A stretch of 64,000 bases of DNA from Cyprinodon diabolis (taxonomy: Eukaryota > Chordata > Actinopteri > Cyprinodontiformes > Cyprinodontidae): NCBI GenBank assembly GCA_030533445.1, contig JARPUW010000324.1:1-64000 (forward strand), given 5' to 3'. How positions within the stretch are numbered: position 1 is the stretch's first letter; each line of letters begins with the position of its first letter. A model generated the notes under the pieces. It saw only the letters and a list, made by a program, of their open reading frames with translations. It searched no databases and was not told where the DNA came from. A program made the translations under genes and the position numbers. Shown one piece after another: positions 47,201-60,200 of the stretch.

Positions 47201-47693
47201 CACGTCTATTTCCCAGATTTCAGCACAAGTGGCACACAGCTCTCTTTGCCCATGACCTAGCCCTCTTTCCTTCCCTCAGCAGCCCTCAAAGGCGTAAGCA
47301 GTTGGTCTGGGGAGCCCCGACATCACTTGCCAGGGCCGTATTGGCCCTGTTCCCCAGACGGGCAGTAGGTGGCCCCCCTCAAAATTTCTTTAGAAATTTT
47401 CTAGTTGGGGGGCCACATGCCGAAGGCATGGCCCACCTACTACTATTGCACATATTTATTCCGCGTATTATTATTGGGGGGCCACATGCCGAAGGCATGG
47501 CCCACCTACTACTATTGCACATATTTATTCCGCGTATTATTATTGGGGGGCCACATGCCGAAGGCATGGCCCACCTACTACTATTGCACATATTTATTCC
47601 GCGTATTATTATTATTGGGGGGCCACATGCCGAAGGCATGGCCCACCTACTACTATTGCACATATTTATTCCGCGTATTATTATTATTATTAT
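44273..47693 (+). repeat. Satellite unit U11 (3421 bp)
   Basis: Ends with four minisatellite copies. The mini-hairpin block (46921-47133) has four hairpins, the last with the broken stem GCCCACC as in U7. The final 0.9 kb carries U7-type variants (GCATGACCC, CTTTTGCATC, CATGACCTAGCC, GACATCAC), whereas its first 2 kb is of the common type. Confidence 0.95.
47407..47690 (+). repeat. Hairpin minisatellite block, 4 copies (end of U11)
   Basis: Copies start at 47407, 47476, 47545 and 47617 (spacings 69, 69, 72). Confidence 0.96.
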
Positions 47694-50600
47694 AATTCTC
47701 CCGTATACCCAAAACTTCGGCACGTAACTAGTCCCGCACGGTTTGGCGGATCGGGCCCAAAGTTGGCACACGCGTCGGGACCAATGGGGTGATGTGTGCT
47801 TGTATAAAACTTTCTCATTAGTCCGAAGGTTTGCGAATTATTAGCGAAAACGTCGCAAAAAAATCCCATAGGAAATGAATGGGAAGAGGTAAAAAAAAGC
47901 ATAAAAAACAGCACTTCACTGTGTCGGCATACATTCACCTAGAAAAACAGTTTGAAGCTCAGTTTGTAGATAAATCCTTCGTCTATTTAAAACTGAAGAC
48001 GGTATGTTGATAACTGCTACGGTTTTTGTATAATCAGACCTCAAGCGCCACAAAGTTTTAGCAAAATCCAGCCTGCTAGAGTGGAGCAACTGAAAAGCTA
48101 GAGTGTGAGGCAGGCGTTTTTTAAACACAAAAAAACATTTTAAACTCGCCCTCACGGCCACATATTTATAGCTAGAGTCACCATTTTTGGTCAGTTTGTA
48201 GACTGAAATCTCTGGACCCACACAATATCTTCGGAATTACGGTAGGATTAATACTTTTCCTTAAAAACCCTCCAGACCGACCTAAAGTCGATGAAAATCA
48301 GAGCCGTTTTTCATTGGTTTTGGAGCAGAAGAGGGGAGAAAAACGAATCAGACTATGTGTTTTAAACTCGTCATAAATATTTTTCTGAATGACACACATA
48401 CACCAAAGTTGGCATAGTTGGAGTCGAAGGATGACTGACGCTCACGGTGAAAAAATTTTTTGAATAACTCATACGGTTTTTGCTCAGCAGTCGTTTGTTC
48501 GGAGGACATTTTAAGCACCTGAAAGCTGAGTGACAGTGACCTGCTGCAGCTAGCTCAATTAGAAGCTTAGGTGTGATGAAACGTTTTTTCTTTTTCTTTC
48601 TCTTCCCATTCAGTTTGTAGATGACCTACAGCCATGAAAGTTACTCCAATTGAAGACAAGATATAGCTGTAGCTTAGATAAAAAGAATTTTTCAGATACC
48701 TTTTACGGTTTTTACTCAGCAGTCGTTTGTTCGGAGGGGTGCTTTAGCAGCTAAAAGGTGAGTGAGAGTGATGTCCTGCAGTTCAAACAAAGGGAGGAGC
48801 AGGTGGGCCAACCATTTTGTTTGTGCTTCGTTTTGGGTTGTGAAAGACCTACAGACATGAAGGTTACCCCAGTCTGAGACAAAGGATAGATGTTGCTTTC
48901 ACTGAAAGAATTTTTCAGATATCTTTTACGGTTTTTGCTCAGCAGTCGTTTGTTCGGAGGGTAAGCACCTGGAAGCTAGCTGACAGTTAGCTTCTGCAGC
49001 AGCCTGCTAGAGTGCAGCTGCTGAAATCTTAGTGTGAGGCGGCCATTTTTTTAAGATCAAACATCTTATTCTCGCCCTCACGGCCACATATTTGGAGCTA
49101 CAGTCACCATTTTTGGTCAGTTTGTAGACTGAAACCTCTGGACTCACGCAATGTCTTCGGAATCACGGTAGGATTAATACTTTTCCTTAAAAACCCTCCA
49201 GACCAACCTAAAGTCGATGAGTTTCAGCCTTTCTCCATTCTTTTTGAGCTGAAGATGGGAGAGAAACGAATCAGACTATGTGTTTTCAAGTCGTCATAAA
49301 TATTGTTCTGAATGACACACATACACCAAAGTTGGTATAGTTGGAGTCGAAGGATTGCTGATGCTCATGGTGAATTTTTTTTTTTAATAACTCATACGGT
49401 TTTTGCTCAGCAGTCGTTTGTTCGGTGCCGTTCTTCCCATACAAAAAAGCCTGGGAAGAAGAAACCAATAGTGAGTGCAGCTGTTGTCTGTGTCAGTGAG
49501 AGGCTCCTTAAGCGTTGTCAAGGTTACCAAGCTTCAAACAGATTTTATCTCTGCTGTTTTAAACAGCACATATTAATCTAATGGAGGGTGAAAGCACTGA
49601 TTTAACATTGGGAAATGGATACTATATGACTGCTGTCCATGACACTTCCCTTGCCACTCATCACTGATAGACTTTCAAAATAAGACTCCAGGGACCCTAC
49701 AAAATAAAAGCCTCTATATTTTTTACATATATTTATTGCCCTATATGGCTCAACATTATGACCCAAACTCAACCCCGTTTTAGAGAATAGACTCTAGGAG
49801 ACTGTTTAAAACACACCCTATAGCAAATTTCAAAATAAAAGCCTCCCATTTCCGCTTCATCTACTGCCCTAATAACATGGAAAAAGAGTGATTTAACGAT
49901 TGGAAAGTAATCAACTATCATTGACGGGTCTGAACATTTTCTATAAACACAACTCTGTTGGACTTTCAAAATAAGACTCCAGGGACCCTACAAAATAAAA
50001 GCCTCTAGATTATACTAATGCATTAATTGATGCAAATGGCTCAACATTATGACCCAAACTCTTCCAGGTTGTTTTTATTAGACTCTAGTGACCTTTTCAA
50101 GACACACCCCAGAGCAAATTTCACAATAAAAGTCTCCCATTTACTCTGTAATACATCAACTATTCACCTAATAACATGGAAAACCAGTGATTTAACATTT
50201 GGAAATGGATTCTATATCACTGCTGGGCGTGACCCATCTTTTGATGCACATTCATGATAGACTTTCAAAATAAGACTACAAGGACTCTACAGAATAAAAG
50301 CCTCTTCCTTATACACACTCATACATTCTGGCATATTGCTCATTGCCATTGGTGATTACATCACTGCAATGGCTCTTAGCAGGCGGGCGGAGCCCGCCAT
50401 TGGTGATTTCATCACTGCAATGGCTCTTAGAAGGCGGGCAGAGCCCGCCATTGGTGATTTGTTTCTTCACTGAGATGGCTCCTAGCAGGCGGGCGAAGCC
50501 CGCCAACTGGGCTTTACCCACTGTGTTTCAATATGGACAACCCATATTACCCTTGTGCATCATACGCTGTGCACGTCTATTTCCCAGATTTCAGCACAAG

Positions 50601-50923
50601 TGGCACACAGCTCTCTTTGCCCATGAACTTGCCCTCTTTCCTTCCCTCAGCAGCCCTCAAAGGCGTAAGCAGTTGGTCTGGGGAGCCCCGACGTCACTTG
50701 CCAGGGCCGTATTGGCCCGGTTCCCCAGACGGGCAGTAGGTGGCCCCCCTCAAAATTTCTTTAGAAATTTTCTAGTTGGGGGGCCACATGCCGAAGGCAT
50801 GGCCCACCTACTACTATTGCACATATTTATTCCGCGTATTATTATTGGGGGGCCACATGCCGAAGGCATGGCCCACCTACTACTATTGCACATATTTATT
50901 CCGCGTATTATTATTATTATTAT
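47694..50923 (+). repeat. Satellite unit U12 (3230 bp), near twin of U1
   Basis: Every variant I compared with U1 agrees, including GGGAAGAGG, CTGTAGCTTAG, GTGATGTCC, CTCACGCAATG, GGAATCACGG and ACTCATCACTG. The length difference of 72 bp equals one minisatellite copy (two here, three in U1). The mini-hairpin block (50343-50504) has three hairpins. Confidence 0.95.
50778..50920 (+). repeat. Hairpin minisatellite block, 2 copies (end of U12)
   Basis: Copies start at 50778 and 50847 (spacing 69). Confidence 0.96.
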
Positions 50924-53900
50924 AATTCTCCCGTATACCCAAAACTTCGGCGCGTAACTAGTCCCGCACGGTTTGGCGGATCGGGCCCAAAGTTGGCACA
51001 CGCGTCGGGACCAATGGGGTGATGTGTGCTTGTATAAAACTTTCTCATTAGTCTGAAGGTTTGCGAATTATTAGCGAAAACGTCGCAAAAAAATCCCATA
51101 GGAAATGAATGGGGAGAGGAAAAAAAAAGCATAAAAAACAGCACTTCACTGTGTCGGCATACATTCACCTAGAAAAACAGTTTAAAGCTCAGTTTGTAGA
51201 TAAATCCTTCGTCTATTTAAAACTGAAGACGGTATGTTGATAACTGCTACGGTTTTTGTATAATCAGACCTCAAGCGCCACAAAGTTTTAGCAAAATCCA
51301 GCCTGCTAGAGTGGAGCAACTGAAAAGCTAGAGTGTGAGGCAGGCGTTTTTTAAACACAAAAAAACATTTTAAACTCGCCCTCACGGCCACATATTTATA
51401 GCTAGAGTCACCATTTTTGTTCAGTTTGTAGACTGAAATCTCTGGACCCACACAATATCTTCGGAATTACGGTAGGATTAATACTTTTCCTTAAAAACCC
51501 TCCAGACCGACCTAAAGTCGATGAAAATCAGAGCCGTTTTTCATTGGTTTTGGAGCAGAAGAGGGGAGAAAAACGAATCAGACTATGTGTTTTAAACTCG
51601 TCATAAATATTTTTCTGAATGACACACATACACCAAAGTTGGCATAGTTGGAGTCGAAGGATGACTGACGCTCACGGTGAAAATTTTTTTTGAATAACTC
51701 ATACGGTTTTTGCTCAGCAGTCGTTTGTTCGGAGGACATTTTAAGCACCTGAAAGCTGAGTGACAGTGACCTGCTGCAGCTAGCTCAATTAGAAGCTTAG
51801 GTGTGATGAAACGTTTTTTCTTTTTCTTTCTCTTCCCATTCAGTTTGTAGATGACCTACAGCCATGAAAGTTACTCCAATTGAAGACAAGATATAGCTGT
51901 CGCTTAGATAAAAAGAATTTTTCAGATACCTTTTACGGTTTTTACTCAGCAGTCGTTTGTTCGGAGGGGTGCTTTAGCAGCTAAAAGGTGAGTGAGAGTG
52001 AGGTCCTGCAGTTCAAACAAAGGGAGGAGCAGGTGGGCCAACCATTTTGTTTGTGCTTCGTTTTGGGTTGTGAAAGACCTACAGACATGAAGGTTACCCC
52101 AGTCTGAGACAAAGGATAGATGTTGCTTTCACTGAAAGAATTTTTCAGATACCTTTTACGGTTTTTGCTCAGCAGTCGTTTGTTCGGAGGGTAAGCACCT
52201 GGAAGCTAGCTGACAGTTAGCTTCTGCAGCAGCCTGCTAGAGTGCAGCTGCTGAAATCTTAGTGTGAGGCGGCCATTTCTCGCCCTCACGGCCACATATT
52301 TGGAGCTACAGTCACCATTTTTGGTCAGTTTGTAGACTGAAACCTCTGGACTCACACAATGTCTTCGGAATTACGGTAGGATTAATACTTTTCCTTAAAA
52401 ACCCTCCAGACCAACCTAAAGTCGATGAGAGTTTCAGCCTTTCTCTATTCTTTTTGAGCTGAAGATGGGAGAGAAACGAATCAGACTATGTGTTTTCAAC
52501 TCGTCATAAATATTTTTCTGAATGACACACATACACCAAAGTTGGTATAGTTGGAGTCGAAGGATTGCTGATGCTGATGGTGAAAATGTTTTTTGAATAA
52601 CTCATATGGTTTTTGATCAGTAGTCGTTTGTTCGGTGCCGTTCTTCCCATACAAAAAAGCCTGGGAAGAAGAAACCAATAGTGAGTGCAGCTGTTGTCTG
52701 TGTCAGTGAGAGGCTCGTTAAGCGTTGTCAAGGTTACCAAGCTTCAAACAGATTTTACCTCTGCTGTTTTAAACAGCACATATTAATCTAATGGAGGGTG
52801 AAAGCACTGATTTAACATTGGGAAATGGATACTATATGACTGCTGTCCATGACACTTCCCTTGCCACTCAGCACTGATAGACTTTCAAAATAAGACTCCA
52901 GGGACCCTACAAAATAAAAGCCTCTATATTTTTTACATATATTTATTGCCCTATATGGCTCAACATTATGACCCAAACTCAACCCCGTTTTAGAGAATAG
53001 ACTCTAGGAGACTGTTTAAAACACACCCTATAGCAAATTTCAAAATAAAAGCCTCCCATTTCCGCTTCATCTACTGCCCTAATAACATGGAAAAAGAGTG
53101 ATTTAACGATTGGAAAGTAATCAACTATCATTGACGGATCTGAACATTTTCTATAAACACAACTCTGTTGGACTTTCAAAATAAGACTCCAGGGACCCTA
53201 CAAAATAAAAGCCTCTAGATTATACTAATGCATTAATTGATGCAAATGGCTCAACATTATGACCCAAACTCTTCCAGGTTGTTTTTATTAGACTCTAGTG
53301 ACCTTTTCAAAACACACCCCAGAGCAAATTTCACAATAAAAGTCTCCCATTTACTCTGTAATACAGCAACTATTCACCTAATAACATGGAAAACCAGTGA
53401 TTTAACATTTGGAAATGGATTCTATATCACTGCTGGGCGTGACCCATCTTTTGATGCACATTCATGATAGACTTTCAAAATAAGACTACAAGGACTCTAC
53501 AGAATAAAAGCCTCTTCCTTATACACACTCATACATTCTGGCATATTGCTCATTGCCATTGGTGATTTCATCACTGCAATGGCTCTTAGAAGGCGGGCGG
53601 AGCCCGCCAATGGTAACAGGCGGGCGGAGCCCGCCAAAGGTGATTACATCACTGCAATGGCTCTTAGCAGGCGGGCGGAGCCCGCCATTGGTGATTTCAT
53701 CACTGCAATGGCTCTTAGAAGGCGGGCAGAGCCCGCCATTGGTGATTTTTTTCTTCACTGAGATGGCTCCCAGCAGGCGGGCGAAGCCCGCCAACTGGGC
53801 TTTACCCACTGTGTTTCAATATGGACAACCCATATTACCCTTGTGCATCATACGCTGTGCACGTCTATTTCCCAGATTTCAGCACAAGTGGCACACAGCT

Positions 53901-54073
53901 CTCTTTGCCCATGAACTTGCCCTCTTTCCTTCCCTCAGCAGCCCTCAAAGGCGTAAGCAGTTGGTCTGGGGAGCCCCGACGTCACTTGCCAGGGCCGTAT
54001 TGGCCCGGTTCCCCAGACGGGCAGTAGGTGGCCCCCCTCAAAATTTCTTTAGAAATTTTCTAGTTATTATTAT
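50924..54073 (+). repeat. Satellite unit U13 (3150 bp), near twin of U3
   Basis: It shares with U3 the short deletion GGCCATTTCTCGCCC, TTAGTCTGAAGG, ACAGTTTAAAGC, TTTTTGTTCAG and ACTCATATGG. It is 3 bp longer, an extra ATT before the next unit. Five mini-hairpins at 53553-53792. Confidence 0.95.
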
Positions 54074-57000
54074 AATTCTCCCGTATACCCAAAACTTCGG
54101 CGCGTAACTAGTCCCGCACGGTTTGGCGGATCGGGCCCAAAGTTGGCACACGCGTCGGGACCAATGGGGTGATGTGTGCTTGTATAAAACTTTCTCATTA
54201 GTCCGAAGGTTTGCGAATTATTAGCGAAAACGTCGCAAAAAAATCCCATAGGAAATGAATGGGGAGAGGAAAAAAAAAGCATAAAAAACAGCACTTCACT
54301 GTGTCGGCATACATTCACCTAGAAAAACAGTTTGAAGCTCAGTTTGTAGATAAATCCTTCGTCTATTTAAAACTGAAGACGGTATGTTGATAACTGCTAC
54401 GGTTTTTGTATAATCAGACCTCAAGCGCCACAAAGTTTTAGCAAAATCCAGCCTGCTAGAGTGGAGCAACTGAAAAGCTAGAGTGTGAGGCAGGCGTTTT
54501 TTAAACACAAAAAAACATTTTAAACTCGCCCTCACGGCCACATATTTATAGCTAGAGTCACCATTTTTGGTCAGTTTGTAGACTGAAATCTCTGGACCCA
54601 CACAATATCTTCGGAATTACGGTAGGATTAATACTTTTCCTTAAAAACCCTCCAGACCGACCTAAAGTCGATGAAAATCAGAGCCGTTTTTCATTGGTTT
54701 TGGAGCAGAAGAGGGGAGAAAAACGAATCAGACTATGTGTTTTAAACTCGTCATAAATATTTTTCTGAATGACACACATACACCAAAGTTGGCATAGTTG
54801 GAGTCGAAGGATGACTGACGCTCACGGTGAAAAAATTTTTTGAATAACTCATACGGTTTTTGCTCAGCAGTCGTTTGTTCGGAGGACATTTTAAGCACCT
54901 GAAAGCTGAGTGACATTGACCTGCTGCAGCTAGCTCAATTAGAAGCTTAGGTGTGATGAAACGTTTTTTCTTTTTCTTTCTCTTCCCATTCAGTTTGTAG
55001 ATGATCTACAGCCATGAAAGTTACTCCAATTGAAGACAAGATATAGCTGTCGCTTAGATAAAAAGAATTTTTCAGATACCTTTTACGGTTTTTACTCAGC
55101 AGTCGTTTGTTCGGAGGGGTGCTTTAGCAGCTAAAAGGTGAGTGAGAGTGAGGTCCTGCAGTTAAAAGAAAGGGAGGAGCAGGTGGGCCAACCATTTTGT
55201 TTGTGCTTCGTTTTGGGTTGTGAAAGACCTACAGACATGAAGGTTACCCCAGTCTGAGACAAAGGATAGATGTTGCTTTCACTGAAAGAATTTTTCAGAT
55301 ATCTTTTACGGTTTTTGCTCAGCAGTCGTTTGTTCGGAGGGTAAGCACCTGGAAGCTAGCTGACAGTTAGCTTCTGCAGCAGCCTGCTAGAGTGCAGCTG
55401 CTGAAATCTTAGTGTGAGGCGGCCATTTTTTTCAGATCAAACATCTTATTCTCGCCCTCACGGCCACATATTTGGAGCTACAGTCACCATTTTTGGTCAG
55501 TTTGTAGACTGAAACCTCTGGACTCACACAATGTCTTCGGAATTACGGTAGGATTAATACTTTTCCTTAAAAACCCTCCAGACCAACCTAAAGTCGATGA
55601 GAGTTTCAGCCTTTCTCTATTCTTTTTGAGCTGAAGATGGGAGAGAAACGAATCAGACTATGTGTTTTCACTCGTCATAAATATTTTTCTGAATGACACA
55701 CATACACCAAAGTTGGTATAGTTGGAGTCGAAGGATTGCTGATGCTCATGGTGAAAATGTTTTTTGAATAACTCATACGGTTTTTGATCAGTAGTCGTTT
55801 GTTCGGTGCCGTTCTTCCCATACAAAAAAGCCTGGGAAGAAGAAACCAATAGTGAGTGCAGCTGTTGTCTGTGTCAGTGAGAGGCTCGTTAAGCGTTGTC
55901 AAGGTTACCAAGCTTCAAACAGATTTTACCTCTGCTGTTTTAAACAGCACATATTAATCTAATGGAGGGTGAAAGGACTGATTTAACATTGGGAAATGGA
56001 TACTATATGACTGCTGTACATGACACTTCCCTTGCCACTCAGCACTGATAGACTTTCAAAATAAGACTCCAGGGACCCTACAAAATAAAAGCCTCTATAT
56101 TTTTTACATATATTTATTGCCCTATATGGCTCAACATTATGACCCAAACTCAACCCCGTTTTAGAGAATAGACTCTAGGAGACTGTTTAAAACACACCCT
56201 ATAGCAAATTTCAAAATAAAAGCCTCCCATTTCCGCTTCATCTACTGCCCTAATAACATGGAAAAAGAGTGATTTAACGATTGGAAAGTAATCAACTATC
56301 ATTGACGGGTCTGAACATTTTCTATAAACACAACTCTGTTGGACTTTCAAAATAAGACTCCAGGGACCCTACAAAATAAAAGCCTCTAGATTATAGTAAT
56401 GCATTAATTGATGCAAATGGCTCAACATTATGACCCAAACTCTTCCAGGTTGTTTTTATTAGACTCTAGTGACCTTTTCAAAACACACCCCAGAGCAAAT
56501 TTCACAATAAAAGTCTACCATTTACTCTGTAATACAGCAACTATTCACCTAATAACATGGAAAACCAGTGATTTAACATTTGGAAATGGATTCTATATCA
56601 CTGCTGGGCGTGACCCATCTTTTGATGCACATTCATGATAGACTTTCAAAATAAGACTACAAGGACTCTACAGAATAAAAGCCTCTTCCTTATACACACT
56701 CATACATTCTGGCATATTGCTCATTGCCATTGGTGATTTCATCACTGCAATGGCTCTTAGAAGGCGGGCGGAGCCCGCCAATGGTAACAGGCGGGCGGAG
56801 CCCGCCAAAGGTGATTACATCACTGCAATGGCTCTTAGCAGGCGGGCGGAGCCCGCCATTGGTGATTTCATCACTGCAATGGCTCTTAGAAGGCGGGCAG
56901 AGCCCGCCATTGGTGATTTTTTTCTTCACTGAGATGGCTCCTAGCAGGCGGGCGAAGCCCGCCAACTGGGCTTTACCCACTGTGTTTCAATATGGACAAC

Positions 57001-57241
57001 CCATATTACCCTTGTGCATCATACGCTGTGCACGTCTATTTCCCAGATTTCAGCACAAGTGGCACACAGGTCTCTTTGCCCATGAACTTGCCCTCTTTCC
57101 TTCCCTCAGCAGCCCTCAAAGGCGTAAGCAGTTGGTCTGGGGAGCCCCGACGTCACTTGCCAGGGCCGTATTGGCCCGGTTCCCCAGACGGGCAGTAGGT
57201 GGCCCCCCTCAAAATTTCTTTAGAAATTTTCTAGTTATTAT
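54074..57241 (+). repeat. Satellite unit U14 (3168 bp), near twin of U2
   Basis: It shares the U2 variants (GTGACATTGACC, GTTAAAAGAAAG, TTTTCAGATCAAAC, TGTACATGAC, AAGTCTACC, CACACAGGTC) but has five mini-hairpins (56724-56963) where U2 has three, which explains the 78-bp difference. Confidence 0.95.
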
Positions 57242-60200
57242 AATTCTCCCGTATACCCAAAACTTCGGCGCGTAACTAGTCCCGCACGGTTTGGCGGATC
57301 GGGCCCAAAGTTGGCACACGCGTCGGGACCAATGGGGTGATGTGTGCTTGTATAAAACTTTCTCATTAGTCCGAAGGTTTGCGAATTATTAGCGAAAACG
57401 TCGCAAAAAAATCCCATAGGAAATGAATGGGGAGAGGAAAAAAAAAGCATAAAAAACAGCACTTCACTGTGTCAGCATACATTCACCTAGAAAAACAGTT
57501 TGAAGCTCAGTTTGTAGATAAATCCTTCGTCTATTTAAAACTGAAGACGGTATGTTGATAACTGCTACGGTTTTTGTATAATCAGACCTCAAGCGCCACA
57601 AAGTTTTAGCAAAATCCAGCCTGCTAGAGTGGAGCAACTGAAAAGCTAGAGTGTGAGGCAGGCGTTTTTTAAACACAAAAAAACATTTTAAACTCGCCCT
57701 CAAGGCCACATATTTATAGCTAGAGTCACCATTTTTGGTCAGTTTGTAGACTGAAATCTCTGGACCCACACAATATCTTCGGAATTACGGTAGGATTAAT
57801 ACTTTTCCTTAAAAACCCTCCAGACCGACCTAAAGTCGATGAAAATCAGAGCCGTTTTTCATTGGTTTTGGAGCAGAAGAGGGGAGAAAAACGAATCAGA
57901 CTATGTGTTTTCAACTCGTCATAAATATTTTTCTGAATGACACACATACACCAAAGTTGGCATAGTTGGAGTCGAAGGATGACTGACGCTCACGGTGAAA
58001 ACTTTTTTTGAATAACTCATACGGTTTTTGCTCAGCAGTCGTTTGTTCGGAGGACATTTTAAGCACCTGAAAGCTGAGTGACAGTGACCTGCTGCAGCTA
58101 GCTCAATTAGAAGCTTAGGTGTGATGAAACGTTTTTTCTTTTTCTTTCTCTTCCCATTCAGTTTGTAGATGACCTACAGCCATGAAAGTTACTCCAATTG
58201 AAGACAAGATATAGCTGTCGCTTAGATAAAAAGAATTTTTCAGATACCTTTTACGGTTTTTACTCAGCAGTCGTTTGTTCGGAGGGGTGCTTTAGCAGCT
58301 AAAAGGTGAGTGAGAGTGAGGTCCTGCAGTTCAAACAAAGGGAGGAGCAGGTGGGCCAACCATTTTGTTTGTGCTTCGTTTTGGGTTGTGAAAGACCTAC
58401 AGACATGAAGGTTACCCCAGTCTGAGACAAAGGATAGATGTTGCTTTCACTGAAAGAATTTTTCAGATATCTTTTACGGTTTTTGCTCAGCAGTCGTTTG
58501 TTCGGAGGGTAAGCACCTGGAAGCTAGCTGACAGTTAGCTTCTGCAGCAGCCTGCTAGAGTGCAGCTGCTGAAATCTTAGTGTGAGGCGGCCATTTTTTT
58601 CAGATCAAACATCTTATTCTCGCCCTCACGGCCACATATTTGGAGCTACAGTCACCATTTTTGGTCAGTTTGTAGACTGAAATCTCTGGACCCACACAAT
58701 ATCTTCGGAATTACGGTAGGATTAATACTTTTCCTTAAAAACCCTCCAGACCGACCTAAAGTCGATGAAAATCAGAGCCGTTTTTCATTGGTTTTGGAGC
58801 AGAAGAGGGGAGAAAAACGAATCCGACTATGTGTTTTAAACTCGTCATAAATATTTTTCTGAATGACACACATACACCAAAGTTGGCATAGTTGGAGTCG
58901 AAGGATGACTGACGCTCACGGTGAAAAAATATTTTGAATAACTCATACGGTTTTTGCTCAGCAGTCGTTTGTTCGGAGGACATTTTAAGCAGCTGAAAGC
59001 TGGGGGAGAGTGTCCTGCTGCAGCTAGCTCAATTAGAAGATCAGGTGTGACAAAACGTTTTTTCTTTTTCTTTCTCTTCCCATTCAGGTTGTAGATGACC
59101 TACAGCCATGAAAGTTACTCCAATTGAAGACAAGATATAGCTGTCGCTTAGATAAAAATAATTTTTCAGATACCTTTTACGGTTTTTACTCAGCAGTCGT
59201 TTGTTCGGAGGGGTGCTTTAGCAGCTAAAAGGTGAGTGAGAGTGAGGTCCTGCAGTTCAAACAAAGGGAGGAGCAGGTGGGCCAACCATTTTGTTTGTGC
59301 TTCGTTTTGGGTTGTGAAAGACCTACAGACATGAAGGTTACCCCAGTCTGAGACAAAGGATAGATGTTGCTTTCACTGAAAGAATTTTTCAGATATCTTT
59401 TACGGTTTTTGCTCAGCAGTCGTTTGTTCGGAGGGTAAGCACCTGGAAGCTAGCTGACAGTTAGCTTCTGCAGCAGCCTGCTAGAGTGCAGCTGCTGAAA
59501 TCTTAGTGTGAGGCGGCCATTCTTTTAAGATCAAACATCTTATTCTCGCCCTCACGGCCACATATTTGGAGCTACAGTCACCATTTTTGGTCAGTTTGTA
59601 GACTGAAACCTCTGGACTCACACAATGTCTTCGGAATTACGGTAGGATTAATACTTTTCCTTAAAAACCGTCCAGACCAACCTAAAGTCGATGAGAGTTT
59701 CAGCCTTTCTCTATTCTTTTTGAGCTGAAGATGGGAGAGAAACGAATCAGACTATGTGTTTTCAACTCGTCATAAATATTTTTCTGAATGACACACATAC
59801 ACCAAAGTTGGTATAGTTGGAGTCGAAGGATTGCTGATGCTCATGGTGAAAATGTTTTTTGAATAACTCATACGGTTTTTGATCAGTAGTCGTTTGTTCG
59901 GTGCCGTTCTTCCCATACAAAAAAGCCTGGGAAGAAGAAACCAATAGTGAGTGCAGCTGTTGTCTGTGTCAGTGAGAGGCTCGTTAAGCGTTGTCAAGGT
60001 TACCAAGCTTCAAACAGATTTTACCTCTGCTGTTTTAAACAGCACATATTAATCTAATGGAGGGTGAAAGGACTGATTTAACATTGGGAAATGGATACTA
60101 TATGACTGCTGTCCATGACACTTCCCTTGCCACTCAGCACTGATAGACTTTCAAAATAAGACTCCAGGGACCCTACAAAATAAAAGCCTCTATATTTTTT

